From contig NZ_CM002299.1 in the NCBI RefSeq assembly GCF_000153125.2, positions 2,727,075-2,791,074 on the forward strand: 64,000 bases of DNA, written 5' to 3'. Positions 18,073 through 26,291 of this stretch are shown one piece after another. Position 1 is the first letter of the stretch; each line of letters starts with the position of its first letter. Source of the stretch: Congregibacter litoralis KT71. Lineage in GTDB: Bacteria > Pseudomonadota > Gammaproteobacteria > Pseudomonadales > Halieaceae. The position numbers and the translations under genes are program-made. The notes beneath the pieces were generated by a model. The model was not told where the DNA came from and did no database searches. It saw nothing but the letters and a program-made list of their open reading frames with translations.

Positions 18073-18621
18073 ATGGCCGGATCTCTCCAGGATCAATTAT
18101 TGAATGCAGGCTTGAGCGACGCGAAAAAGGCCAAAAAACTCGACAAGGAGAAACGCAAACAGAAACGCACGGCGCAGAAGTCCCGCACAGAGGTAGTGGA
18201 CGAAGTGAAGCTGGCGGCGCAGCGGGCGCGTGACGACAAAGCCGCGAGGGACCGGGAACTTAACCAGGCAAGGAATCTGGAAGCCCAGCGAAAAGCCATT
18301 GAGGCGCAGATTGTTCAGCTCATTGATAAAAACAAGCTGGATCGCAAAGGCGGCGATATCGGCTTTAACTTCACCGATGAACAAAAGATCAAAAAAATCT
18401 ATGTCTCAGGGCTTCAGCAAAAGCTTCTGGCCGCCGGCAAGGTCGCTATCGCTGCCGTGACCGAGGGCTATGAACTCATACCCTCGGAGGTCGCTCACAA
18501 GATCGCCGAGCGGGATGCGACGCGGGTCATTTTTTGCACCGAAAGCACTGCCGACGCCCTGGAGGGAGAAGAGAGGGACTGGTACAAGGACTACGAGATT
18601 CCCGACGATCTCATGTGGTGA
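18073..18621 (+). CDS. DUF2058 (YaiL-like) protein
   Basis: This 182-residue soluble protein has a strongly basic, probably coiled-coil N-terminal half (LSDAKKAKKLDKEKRKQKRTAQ.., residues 14-85) and a conserved globular C-terminal half (FNFTDEQKIKKIYVSG, EGYELIPSEVAHKIAERD, CTESTADAL, DYEIPDDLMW). This is the DUF2058/YaiL family of proteobacterial nucleoprotein-like proteins of unknown function. AGGAGGC lies just upstream of the ATG. Confidence 0.88.
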   Translation: MAGSLQDQLLNAGLSDAKKAKKLDKEKRKQKRTAQKSRTEVVDEVKLAAQRARDDKAARDRELNQARNLEAQRKAIEAQIVQLIDKNKLDRKGGDIGFNFTDEQKIKKIYVSGLQQKLLAAGKVAIAAVTEGYELIPSEVAHKIAERDATRVIFCTESTADALEGEERDWYKDYEIPDDLMW

Positions 18622-18648
18622 TCATGAAATCGCCGGGGCATGCCCGGT

Positions 18649-19041
18649 CTACCCGGGGCGGTGGATACCACAGATCTTGTGACCATCGGGGTCAAGAAAG
18701 TAACTCAGGTGCATGACGCCCATGCTGCTGTTTCGGGGCCCGGGAGGGTCCTCCACGGACCGAGCGCCGTGAGCCACGGCCACATCGTGCAACTCCTTTA
18801 CCTGCTCGGGTGAGTGACAGAGAAATCCGATCGTTGATCCATTCGCTGTGGTCACGGGCTCACCATTGATCGGCTCACTGATGCCAAAGGTCGTTCCATC
18901 ATGAATATAGAACAGGCGCTTCTGGCCCGTATCATTGGTGTGCTCGATGGGATCGCCAGCGCCCAGCACGCCGAGCACGGCGTTGTAGAAGGCCTTGGTC
19001 TTTTCAATGTCGCTGGATCCGATCATTAAGTGATTTAGCAT
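18649..19041 (-). CDS. Glyoxalase/VOC-fold protein
   Basis: The 130-residue vicinal-oxygen-chelate protein begins MLNHLMIGSSDIEKTKAFYNAVLG and ends HLSYFLDPDGHKICGIH, both typical of the glyoxalase/bleomycin-resistance superfamily. It would work as a dimer with a metal held by His/Glu side chains. The reaction is not predictable from sequence. It converges on the DUF2058 gene. Confidence 0.88.
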   Translation of the reverse strand: MLNHLMIGSSDIEKTKAFYNAVLGVLGAGDPIEHTNDTGQKRLFYIHDGTTFGISEPINGEPVTTANGSTIGFLCHSPEQVKELHDVAVAHGARSVEDPPGPRNSSMGVMHLSYFLDPDGHKICGIHRPG

Positions 19042-19307
19042 GTAAACAGTTCCTTGTTATGCAATTAAAAGTGGAGCTCAAGCGGGCGCCTGTTACACAG
19101 TGTGTGGCCCCCTGGCTCTATGTTTGAGCCATAACGGGTCCGACTGAGCAGGCCCCTGGCAGGCACAATACGCGTATCCCCGCCATGAACAAAGCCTCGC
19201 GCCTCGCAAGCCCCGGGGTGCATGCATGGTGGCTCGGGACGCCAGCGTGTAGGATCGCCATCCTGTGCACAGAAAACATTAATAATCACTTAAAACGACC
19301 GTCACGC

Positions 19308-20267
19308 ATGCTGAGCCTGAGCGACATATCACTGACCGCCGAGACGACTACATCGTTCTCTCACAGCTTCGCGGCGGGCGAAATCTCCGTGGTGCTGGGC
19401 GCCAACCAATCGGGCAAGACCGACCTCTGCAGGCTCATCGCCGGATTAAACACCCGTGCCCGCGGCAAAATATCTCTCGACGGACAATCCCTGGATTCTC
19501 TGTCACCTCGGCAGCGTCCCGTGGGTATGGTGTATCAGGCCTTCGTGAATTACCCGAACCTGACGGTGTTTGAAAACATTGCTTCTCCTCTGAGAGCGCA
19601 AAAAACCGATGCGGCGACGATGCAAGCCACCGTCGGCTCCCTCGCCGAAAAGCTGCAGATTAGCGCGCTGTTACAGCGCTACCCTCACGAGCTGTCCGGG
19701 GGGCAACAGCAGCGCGTTGCCATCGCCCGCGCCATGGCCAAGGGAGCGCTCGTCCTGCTCCTTGACGAGCCCCTGGTGAATCTCGACTTTAAACTGCGCG
19801 AGTCTCTGGAGCTGGAGCTTCGCGACCTTCTCCGTGCCTCGCAGACCACGGTCATCTACACCAGCAGCGATCCCCGGGATGCCTTCACCCTCGGTGATCA
19901 GTTGTTACTTCTCCACAAGGGCCAAAAACTACAGTGCGGTACGCCCCTGTCGGTCTATGAAAACCCCGAATCGGCCGAAGCCATGGCGCTGATGGCCGAT
20001 CCCGATATCAATCGCTTCTACCGCGACGACACACTCTGCGCTCTTCGGCCCGAGCATCTCAGCCTGAGCGCCGCCCCTGGCGCCGGCACAGCCGCCATAG
20101 AATTTGATATGCGCGTCATTGCCTGCGAGACCAGTGGCAGCGAATCCTTCATACACGGCGAAGTGGAAGGCCGCGAGTGGGTATTACGCCAAGGGGGCAT
20201 GCTGTCCGTCGCGGTGGGTCAGGATTTAAAGATCAGCGCCGCTGAGCGCGATGTCGTGAGATTCTGA
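19308..20267 (+). CDS. glpS: ABC transporter ATPase 1, glycerol-type (GlpS-like)
   Basis: This is one of two different ATPases of a carbohydrate-type (CUT1) importer. Walker A is GANQSGKT (31-38), the signature LSGGQ (129-133) is canonical, and Walker B is LLLDE (150-154). The switch histidine is missing: where the partner has VTHD, this has TSSD (S187). A C-terminal TOBE-like regulatory domain begins around 240 (CALRPEHLSLSA). I start at the ATG at 19308, giving MLSLSDISLTAE and 319 residues; an upstream in-frame ATG at 19185 would add an unrelated 41-residue tail. It is the first gene of a six-gene operon whose DUF2160 member points to the rhizobial GlpSTPQV glycerol system. The stop overlaps the next start by one base. 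Confidence 0.87.
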   Translation: MLSLSDISLTAETTTSFSHSFAAGEISVVLGANQSGKTDLCRLIAGLNTRARGKISLDGQSLDSLSPRQRPVGMVYQAFVNYPNLTVFENIASPLRAQKTDAATMQATVGSLAEKLQISALLQRYPHELSGGQQQRVAIARAMAKGALVLLLDEPLVNLDFKLRESLELELRDLLRASQTTVIYTSSDPRDAFTLGDQLLLLHKGQKLQCGTPLSVYENPESAEAMALMADPDINRFYRDDTLCALRPEHLSLSAAPGAGTAAIEFDMRVIACETSGSESFIHGEVEGREWVLRQGGMLSVAVGQDLKISAAERDVVRF

Positions 20268-21337
20268 TGGCCGCCATCAGCCTAGAGAACCTGAGCTTTC
20301 GTTACCCCGGCGCGTCCGAAGACACCCTGTCCAATCTTCAGCTGGAGATCGCAGACGGCGAGGCCCATGCGCTGTTGGGTGCCAGCGGCGCAGGGAAAAC
20401 AACACTTCTGAACATCTTGTCGGGGCTTCTTTTTCCCAGTGCCGGCAGTCTGCGTTTCAATGGCAATGATGTATCCCGCCAGTCAGGCCGGGAGCGCAGG
20501 GTTGCCCAGGTGTTTCAGTTCCCCGTCCTCTATGAATCCCTCAGCGTCGCCGAGAACCTCGCCTTCCCCCTGAAAACGCGCAAGTCCGACGCCGGTCTTA
20601 TCGCAGAGAGGATTGCCTATATTTGCGATGAGCTTGAGATCTGCGATCTTCGTGAGCTCAAGCCCGCAGCGCTATCCCTGTTCCAGAAGCAATTAGTCGC
20701 CGTGGGCAAGGCCCTGGTCTCCCCCGATGTTGCCATGGTGCTGTTGGACGAACCTCTAACAGCGGTGGAGCCCCGCACCAAGTGGCGTCTCCGGCAAACG
20801 CTGCGGCGGATACAGGAGGATCTCAAGGTCACCATGATCTACGTAACCCACGACCAAACCGAAGCCCTCACCTTCGCTGATCGCGTCTCCGTACTCTCCG
20901 CCGGGGGCCTGCTGCAAACGGATACCCCTGAGAGGCTTTACGCGGCCCCCGCCCATGAATTCGTCGGACATTTCGTGGGCAGCCCCGGCATGAACTTTTT
21001 ACCCGGACAGGCCCTGGGTTTAGGCGATGTCGAGCGTGTGGGCTTTCGTCCCGAGTGGGGAACCCTGAGCCGTGGAGATGCCGATAGCCCCGCGAATACG
21101 GACAAACCGGCTGCCCAAGGCTCAATCGGGGCGGAGGTTTTACGCACTCGACTCCAGGGCGCTCAGGGCGGCGAGGCTTTCGGCTTGATCACACTGAGCA
21201 CGGCTCACGGCGAAGTTACCGTGCGCGGGCCTATGGCGGGCAACAGTCTTCAACCCGGCGATGGTTTACAGCTGCAGCTGAGCCGCTGTGTGTGCTTCGA
21301 AAACCAGACATTGGTCCGCGAAATTGACTTCCTTTAA
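20267..21337 (+). CDS. glpT: ABC transporter ATPase 2, glycerol-type (GlpT-like)
   Basis: This second ATPase of the importer has 356 residues. Walker A GASGAGKT (38-45), Walker B VLLDE and the switch histidine H195 (VTHDQTEAL) are intact. The ABC signature is degenerate: LSLFQ at 136-140 instead of LSGGQ. This is the mirror image of its partner, so a GlpS-GlpT heterodimer would have one complete and one degenerate ATP site. The C-terminal about 130 residues are a TOBE-like domain. This GlpT is the rhizobial ABC ATPase name, not the E. coli glycerol-3-phosphate antiporter. Confidence 0.86.
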   Translation: MAAISLENLSFRYPGASEDTLSNLQLEIADGEAHALLGASGAGKTTLLNILSGLLFPSAGSLRFNGNDVSRQSGRERRVAQVFQFPVLYESLSVAENLAFPLKTRKSDAGLIAERIAYICDELEICDLRELKPAALSLFQKQLVAVGKALVSPDVAMVLLDEPLTAVEPRTKWRLRQTLRRIQEDLKVTMIYVTHDQTEALTFADRVSVLSAGGLLQTDTPERLYAAPAHEFVGHFVGSPGMNFLPGQALGLGDVERVGFRPEWGTLSRGDADSPANTDKPAAQGSIGAEVLRTRLQGAQGGEAFGLITLSTAHGEVTVRGPMAGNSLQPGDGLQLQLSRCVCFENQTLVREIDFL

Positions 21338-22193
21338 ACCCCGGAACAATCGCGCCTGGCTGGGGGTGCTCCCGGTGCTGCTTATCGTCGCCTTCAGCGC
21401 CGTCATACCCCTCATGACCGTCGTCAACTATTCCGTACAGGACATTCTCGACTTCAATTCGCGGTTTTTTGTGGGTTTTGAGTGGTACCGGGAGACGCTC
21501 AGGGATCCCCGCTTTATCGAGGCTTTCCTGAGGCAGCTGTTGTTCAGCTTTACCATCTTGCTTATCGAGGTGCCCCTGGGAGTCGCCGTCGCGAAAGGTA
21601 TCAACCGGAACAGCCGGTTCACCGCCGTGACCCTGATACTCCTGGCCATACCCCTGCTCATTCCCTGGAACGTGGTGGGCACCATCTGGCAGATATACGC
21701 CCGCCCGGACATCGGACTTCTGGGCTGGAGCATCAACGCTCTGGGTATCACCTACAACTACACCACGGAGCCCCTCCACGCCTGGGTGACCTTGATAGCC
21801 ATGGACGTCTGGCACTGGACATCCCTCATTGCCCTGCTGGCCTTTGCAGGCCTTACGTCCATTCCGGCCCCCTACTATCAGGCCGCGGAGCTCGACGGCG
21901 CCAGCCGCTGGCAGGTGTTTCGCTACGTGGAGCTACCCCGCTTGCGGGGCGTCCTCATCATCGGGGTACTTCTTAGGCTCATGGACAGCTTTATGATCTA
22001 CACTGAGCCCTTTGTGCTGACCGGCGGCGGTCCCGGTAACGCCACGACCATGTTGAGCCAGCACCTGGCCACGATGGCTGTGGGACAGTTTGATCTCGGG
22101 CCCGCCGCTGCATTTTCCGTGATCTATTTCCTCTTTGTACTGCTGTTTTGCTGGGTCTTTTACACCAGCGTGGTGCGCAGCGATGATGCATAA
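21324..22193 (+). CDS. glpP: ABC transporter permease, glycerol-type (GlpP-like)
   Basis: The 289-residue inner-membrane permease has about six helices. The binding-protein-dependent-transport EAA loop is seen as YYQAAELDGASRWQVFRYVELPRLRG (about 187-212). I choose the TTG at 21324 (TSFKPRNNRAWLGVLP..), which overlaps the preceding stop by 14 bases; an earlier in-frame ATG at 21288 would add 12 residues lying inside glpT. It pairs with the next gene as the two-permease core of the importer. Confidence 0.87.
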   Translation: MTSFKPRNNRAWLGVLPVLLIVAFSAVIPLMTVVNYSVQDILDFNSRFFVGFEWYRETLRDPRFIEAFLRQLLFSFTILLIEVPLGVAVAKGINRNSRFTAVTLILLAIPLLIPWNVVGTIWQIYARPDIGLLGWSINALGITYNYTTEPLHAWVTLIAMDVWHWTSLIALLAFAGLTSIPAPYYQAAELDGASRWQVFRYVELPRLRGVLIIGVLLRLMDSFMIYTEPFVLTGGGPGNATTMLSQHLATMAVGQFDLGPAAAFSVIYFLFVLLFCWVFYTSVVRSDDA

Positions 22194-22995
22194 GGGCCGC
22201 CTGAGTCGTGTCGTACTCCTGCTGTACGGCGTGTACCTGCTTCTGCCGCTCTATTGGCTGCTGTCTATGGCACTGCGCAGCAACGCCGACATCATGGGTG
22301 ATTTCTCCTTCCTGCCCCCCACCATTACCTGGGGGAACTTCGGAGAGATTTTCTCCAACCCCGTCTGGTATGAAGGCTTTGTCCATTCCCTGAGCTACGT
22401 GGGCATCAACACGGTGATTTCCCTGGCGGTGGCGATTCCCGCGGCCTATGCGTTTTCGCGCTATCGATTCCTTGGGGACAAGCAGCTGTTTTTCTGGCTC
22501 CTGACCAATCGGATGGCACCGCCGGCGGTATTCCTGTTGCCGTTCTTCCAACTTTACTCTGCCGTGGGGCTGTTCGACACGCCCCTTGCCGTTGCTCTGG
22601 CCCACTGCCTGTTTACCGTCCCCCTGTCTGTATGGATTCTGGAGGGTTTTTTCTCAGGGGTCCCAACGGAACTGGATGAAATGGCGCAGATCGACGGACA
22701 CAGTTTTCTGCACTTTTTTCTGCGTATTTTTCTGCCAGTCAATCGCGGGGCCATCGGGGTCACCCTGTTCTTCTGTTTTATGTTCAGCTGGGTGGAGCTA
22801 CTCCTGGCACGAACACTCTCTGGCGCGTCGAGCAAACCCATTGTCGTCGTGATGACACGAACCGTTAGCGCATCGGGCGTGGACTGGGGTGTCCTGGCGG
22901 CAGCGGGAGTGCTGACGGTGCTACCGGGCGTGCTTGTCGTGTGGTTCGTCCGCAAAGACCTTGTGAAGGGCTTTGCCCTGGGACGGGTGTCATGA
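22183..22995 (+). CDS. glpQ: ABC transporter permease, glycerol-type (GlpQ-like)
   Basis: This second permease has about 270 residues and six membrane helices, opening with MMHKGRLSRVVLLLYGVYLLLP, a MalG-type N-terminus. The coupling EAA-like loop is ELDEMAQIDGHSFLHFFLRIFLPVNRG (about 164-190). Two adjacent ATGs (22183 and 22186) are possible starts; both overlap the end of glpP. Its stop overlaps the next start (ATGA). Confidence 0.87.
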   Translation: MMHKGRLSRVVLLLYGVYLLLPLYWLLSMALRSNADIMGDFSFLPPTITWGNFGEIFSNPVWYEGFVHSLSYVGINTVISLAVAIPAAYAFSRYRFLGDKQLFFWLLTNRMAPPAVFLLPFFQLYSAVGLFDTPLAVALAHCLFTVPLSVWILEGFFSGVPTELDEMAQIDGHSFLHFFLRIFLPVNRGAIGVTLFFCFMFSWVELLLARTLSGASSKPIVVVMTRTVSASGVDWGVLAAAGVLTVLPGVLVVWFVRKDLVKGFALGRVS

Positions 22996-23264
22996 GCTGG
23001 ATGGCCTGGACCCTGCCCACAGCGATCTTCTTCAGCGCCATTGGACTCGCCCTGCTGTCGCTGACGGCCCTGGAGATACTCAAACCCACAACGCGAGCCC
23101 GGGGTTTTCTTCCCATGGCGACCACGCGGGGGGACCGCTTTTTTATCAGCCTCCTGAGTGCGGCGTTTATTCATCTCCTCTGGCTGGGAACCCTCACCAG
23201 CGGGCTGTGGTTGGCCTCGGCCCTGTCCCTGCTATGGGCATTCCTACTTATGCGTTGGGGCTAA
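22992..23264 (+). CDS. DUF2160 small membrane subunit of the glycerol-type transporter
   Basis: The 90-residue protein has two to three hydrophobic helices (about 5-27, 50-70, 72-88) and the sequence TRARGFLPMATTRGDRFFISL between them. This matches DUF2160, a small protein found between the permease and binding-protein genes of GlpSTPQV-type transporters. Its exact role is unknown. It overlaps the permease stop by four bases. Confidence 0.85.
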   Translation: MSWMAWTLPTAIFFSAIGLALLSLTALEILKPTTRARGFLPMATTRGDRFFISLLSAAFIHLLWLGTLTSGLWLASALSLLWAFLLMRWG

Positions 23265-23274
23265 GCTCTCTATA

Positions 23275-23294
23275 CTGAGGGCCTGTTTCCTCAG
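23275..23294 (+). promoter_or_regulatory. Small hairpin next to the glpV ribosome binding site
   Basis: CTGAGG (23275-23280) and CCTCAG (23289-23294) form a 6-bp stem with an 8-base loop. The 3' arm runs into AGGA (23293-23296), the likely ribosome binding site for the GTG start at 23305. It could tune translation or mRNA stability of the binding protein relative to the membrane subunits. This is a weak prediction. Confidence 0.35.
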
Positions 23295-23304
23295 GATAAT
23301 AATC

Positions 23305-25083
23305 GTGAAAACCAACTCCGTCCCTCTTCCCACAACTGTCTTTCCGGTTTTGCCCGTTTTGCCCGCCGTTGTCCTGGCCGGCACCCTGCTAGCGGGCTGT
23401 TCGGAAGAGAGCGCCGACGCCCCCGCGGTGGTAGCCACACACTTTTCTGCCAATGCGGAACGCTGGCTGGAGGAGTTTCAGCCCTCAACGCTGAGCCGGG
23501 AAGAGCAAAGGGCAGAGCTTGCCTGGTTTACGGAGGCCGCCGAGGATTTTCGCGGCATGTCGATCAACGTGGCCTCGGAGAGCCTCACCACCCACGAATA
23601 TGAAAGCACGGAGCTTGCTAAAGCCTTTTATGACGTGACGGGTATCCGGGTCACCCATGACCTGATTCAGGAAGGCGACGTCATCGAAAAGCTGCAGACG
23701 CAAATGCAAACCGGTGAGAACGTTTACGATGCCTACGTCAACGACTCCGACCTCATTGGCACGCACGCCCGCTATGGTTATGTGGTGCCCCTAAGCGACT
23801 TCATGACGGGTGACGGCGCAGGAGTCACCTCCCCTACCCTGGATCTCGACGATTTTATCGGGATCAGCTTTACCACCGGCCCCGACGGCAAAATCTACCA
23901 GCTGCCGGACCAGCAGTTTGCCAACCTTTACTGGTTTCGCTACGACTGGTTCACCACCCCTGCCCTTCAGGAGCAGTTTGAGGGCATTTACGGCTACCCC
24001 CTGGGCGTGCCCGTGAACTGGTCCGCCTACGAAGACATCGCAGAGTTCTTCAGCGTGCATGTCAAAGAAATAGATGGCCAGCGTGTTTATGGCCACATGG
24101 ATTATGGTAAGAAAGACCCCTCCCTTGGCTGGCGCTTTACGGACGCCTGGCTGTCCATGGCAGGGGCCGGCGATGCGGGCATTCCCAACGGCTTGCCCGT
24201 GGACGAGTGGGGTATCCGCGTCGAGGATTGCCGCCCCGTGGGCTCCAGTGTCAGTCGTGGTGGTGCCACCAATGGCCCTGCTGCTGTCTATGCGCTGTCA
24301 AAATACATGGATTGGCTCAAGCGCTTTGCACCACCCGAGGCCGGTGGCATGACCTTCTCTGAAGCAGGACCCGTTCCGGCTCAGGGTCACATCGCCCAGC
24401 AGATTTTCTGGTACACCACCTTTACCGCGGACATGATTCAAGCGGGCCTCGCCGTAGTGAATAGTGATGGAACACCCAAATGGCGCATGGCGCCTTCTCC
24501 ACACGGACCCTACTGGAGCGAGGGTATGAAGCTGGGTTATCAGGACACGGGATCCTGGACACTGCTCAAGAGTACCCCTCTGGAGCGTCGTAAGGCCGCC
24601 TGGCTGTACGCGCAGTTTGTTACCTCAAAAACCGTGTCCTTGAAAAAAACCCTCGTGGGCCTCACGCCCATCCGTAAGTCCGATCTGGAGTCTCAGGCGA
24701 TGACGGACCTCGCGCCAAAACTCGGGGGACTGGTGGAGTTTTATCGAAGCCCTGCAAGAACGCTCTGGACGCCCACGGGCACTAACGTGCCGGACTACCC
24801 CAAACTTGCACAGCTCTGGTGGGCTAACGTGGCCAACGCCGTCAGCGGTGAAGTCACACCCCAGGTCGCCATGGATACCCTTGCGCAGCAGCAGGACCGC
24901 ATCATGGGCCGTCTTGAGCAACATGGCGTGCTCGGTGAATGTGGACCCGCTTTGAATGAACCGAGGGATCCGCAGTACTGGCTGGATCAGCCCGGCGCCC
25001 CCAAAGCAAAACTCAGGGAAGAAAAGCCCCAGGGCGAGACCGTGCCCTACGACGAACTCATCAAGGTCTGGGCGGCGGGATAG
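23305..25083 (+). CDS. glpV: ABC transporter substrate-binding lipoprotein, glycerol-type (GlpV-like)
   Basis: This 592-residue extracytoplasmic solute-binding protein has a lipoprotein signal: lipobox LLAGC, C32. Size and motifs (YDAYVNDSDLIGTHARYGYVVPLSDFM, LPDQQFANLYWFRYDWF) fit the large GlpV-like binding proteins rather than the roughly 400-residue maltose-type. The start GTG at 23305 has AGGA upstream; longer in-frame starts precede the ribosome binding site. It closes the operon GlpS-GlpT-GlpP-GlpQ-DUF2160-GlpV. The substrate is probably glycerol or a related small polyol; this is inferred from operon architecture. Confidence 0.86.
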   Translation: MKTNSVPLPTTVFPVLPVLPAVVLAGTLLAGCSEESADAPAVVATHFSANAERWLEEFQPSTLSREEQRAELAWFTEAAEDFRGMSINVASESLTTHEYESTELAKAFYDVTGIRVTHDLIQEGDVIEKLQTQMQTGENVYDAYVNDSDLIGTHARYGYVVPLSDFMTGDGAGVTSPTLDLDDFIGISFTTGPDGKIYQLPDQQFANLYWFRYDWFTTPALQEQFEGIYGYPLGVPVNWSAYEDIAEFFSVHVKEIDGQRVYGHMDYGKKDPSLGWRFTDAWLSMAGAGDAGIPNGLPVDEWGIRVEDCRPVGSSVSRGGATNGPAAVYALSKYMDWLKRFAPPEAGGMTFSEAGPVPAQGHIAQQIFWYTTFTADMIQAGLAVVNSDGTPKWRMAPSPHGPYWSEGMKLGYQDTGSWTLLKSTPLERRKAAWLYAQFVTSKTVSLKKTLVGLTPIRKSDLESQAMTDLAPKLGGLVEFYRSPARTLWTPTGTNVPDYPKLAQLWWANVANAVSGEVTPQVAMDTLAQQQDRIMGRLEQHGVLGECGPALNEPRDPQYWLDQPGAPKAKLREEKPQGETVPYDELIKVWAAG

Positions 25084-25134
25084 CGCCTCTTAACGACTCC
25101 CGGAACGCTTCGGCAAGAGCACAGATGCCAAACC

Positions 25135-25578
25135 CTATGCCAGTTCCAGCAGCGGCAATCTGGACCTTAACTCTGTTCCCGTGCCTACGAGATCGGCAAG
25201 AGTCACCCCATCCAATTCCTGGTAAAAGGCCTCCAGACCCCGCCGAAACAAACCGGTGAGTTTGCAGGTTCCCGCGATGGGACAGCTGTTGGTCGAGGAG
25301 TTAAAACACTCCACGAATTCGCCACTGTCCTCGACGGCTCTTATCACCGCTCCGATATCAATGCGCTCCGCCGCCATCCCCAGCTGAATACCTCCGCTGC
25401 GACCTCGCACCGTCGACAGGTAGCCCAGTTGCCCGAGGTGTCGGGCCGCTTTCAACAAGTGAGCTTTGGAAATATCAAAGGCGGTAGCGACGTCCTGAAT
25501 GCGCACGAGCTGACCGGGGTGCATGGCGCAGTACATAAGAATCCGCATGGAGTAATTGGAATAGGCAGTCAGCCGCAT
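25135..25578 (-). CDS. Rrf2-family iron-sulfur regulator, NsrR-like
   Basis: The 147-residue regulator has the Rrf2 winged helix at the N-terminus (MRLTAYSNYSMRILMYCA.., DVATAFDISKAHLLKAARHLGQLGYL). Three cysteines C91, C99 and C105 (ECFNSSTNSCPIAGTC) are placed like the cluster ligands of NsrR. NsrR senses nitric oxide through its Fe-S cluster and represses detoxification genes. It is divergent from a c-type haem protein, a plausible target. IscR is less likely from the spacing. Confidence 0.85.
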   Translation of the reverse strand: MRLTAYSNYSMRILMYCAMHPGQLVRIQDVATAFDISKAHLLKAARHLGQLGYLSTVRGRSGGIQLGMAAERIDIGAVIRAVEDSGEFVECFNSSTNSCPIAGTCKLTGLFRRGLEAFYQELDGVTLADLVGTGTELRSRLPLLELA

Positions 25579-25652
25579 GAACGATCAACCTCGTAGCTAG
25601 GGGAGTCTTTAGGGCTAAAAGTGTGATATTAGATATTGTTTTTAGCGCCAGT

Positions 25653-25669
25653 CTGATTAATACTATCAG
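25653..25669. promoter_or_regulatory. Inverted repeat in the Rrf2/haem-protein intergenic region
   Basis: CTGAT-taatact-ATCAG is an AT-rich inverted repeat about 30 bases upstream of the haem-protein start. The whole gap (25579-25697) is AT-rich, as Rrf2/NsrR target promoters often are. It may be the binding site of the divergent regulator, but it does not match the enterobacterial NsrR consensus closely. Confidence 0.35.
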
Positions 25670-25697
25670 ATATACCACTTTAAAAGGGTTCGATTTT

Positions 25698-26291
25698 ATG
25701 AAACAGCTCAACAGACAAGGCATCACCCTCGCACTGATACTCACCGCCGCATTAACGTCGGGGACTAGTCACGGTCAGGGGCAGACCACGGAGCTCCCCT
25801 TCAACTATCTGCAGCAGGGCCGGGATATTGCGCTCCTCGCAAAAAGTGAGCTGGGCGGACAGTTGAAGCAGGTTATGAGCCGCGGCGGCCCCACCGCCGC
25901 CGTTGAATTCTGTAATGAGAACGCCTTGCCAATCACCCGCTCTGTTTCTACAGAAGCGGGGGCACTGATCTCGCGCGTCAGTGACCGGCCGCGCAACCCT
26001 GCCAATGGGGCCAACGCTTCTGAGCTCGCTTACATAGCAACGGCAAAGTCACTGCTGGCCAGCGGAAAGCCTGTAAAGCCCTCTCTTCAGGACATCAATG
26101 GGAGGAAAGTCGGTTTTTATCCCATCGTAACGAGCGGCACCTGCCTCCTGTGCCACGGCGACGAGACTTCGCAGATATCCCCCGATACGCTCTCCGTGAT
26201 CGACGCCCTGTATCCCGATGACCAGGCCACCGGCTACGGACTCGAGGAACTGAGAGGGATCTTTGTCGTGAGCATGGAAGCGGAAGGATGA
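25698..26291 (+). CDS. Periplasmic c-type haem protein, DUF3365 (Tll0287-like)
   Basis: The 197-residue protein has a signal peptide (1 to about 26, ending TSHG) and a haem-attachment motif C149-L-L-C152-H153 (GTCLLCHGDE). The preceding region (AVEFCNENALPIT, RPRNPANGANASE) is typical of DUF3365, a PAS/GAF-like single-haem domain. Such proteins are suspected redox or gas sensors. The divergent NsrR-like regulator suggests a link with nitric oxide. The start ATG at 25698 follows AAAAGGG. Confidence 0.85.
   Translation: MKQLNRQGITLALILTAALTSGTSHGQGQTTELPFNYLQQGRDIALLAKSELGGQLKQVMSRGGPTAAVEFCNENALPITRSVSTEAGALISRVSDRPRNPANGANASELAYIATAKSLLASGKPVKPSLQDINGRKVGFYPIVTSGTCLLCHGDETSQISPDTLSVIDALYPDDQATGYGLEELRGIFVVSMEAEG

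Noticed and set aside
18622-18660. GC-rich inverted sequence between DUF2058 and VOC genes as terminator
   Set aside because: Short imperfect stems and no T-run.
19150-19175. Possible sigma-54 promoter (TGGCAGGCACAATACG) before glpS
   Set aside because: The -12 element TTGC is missing at the right spacing.
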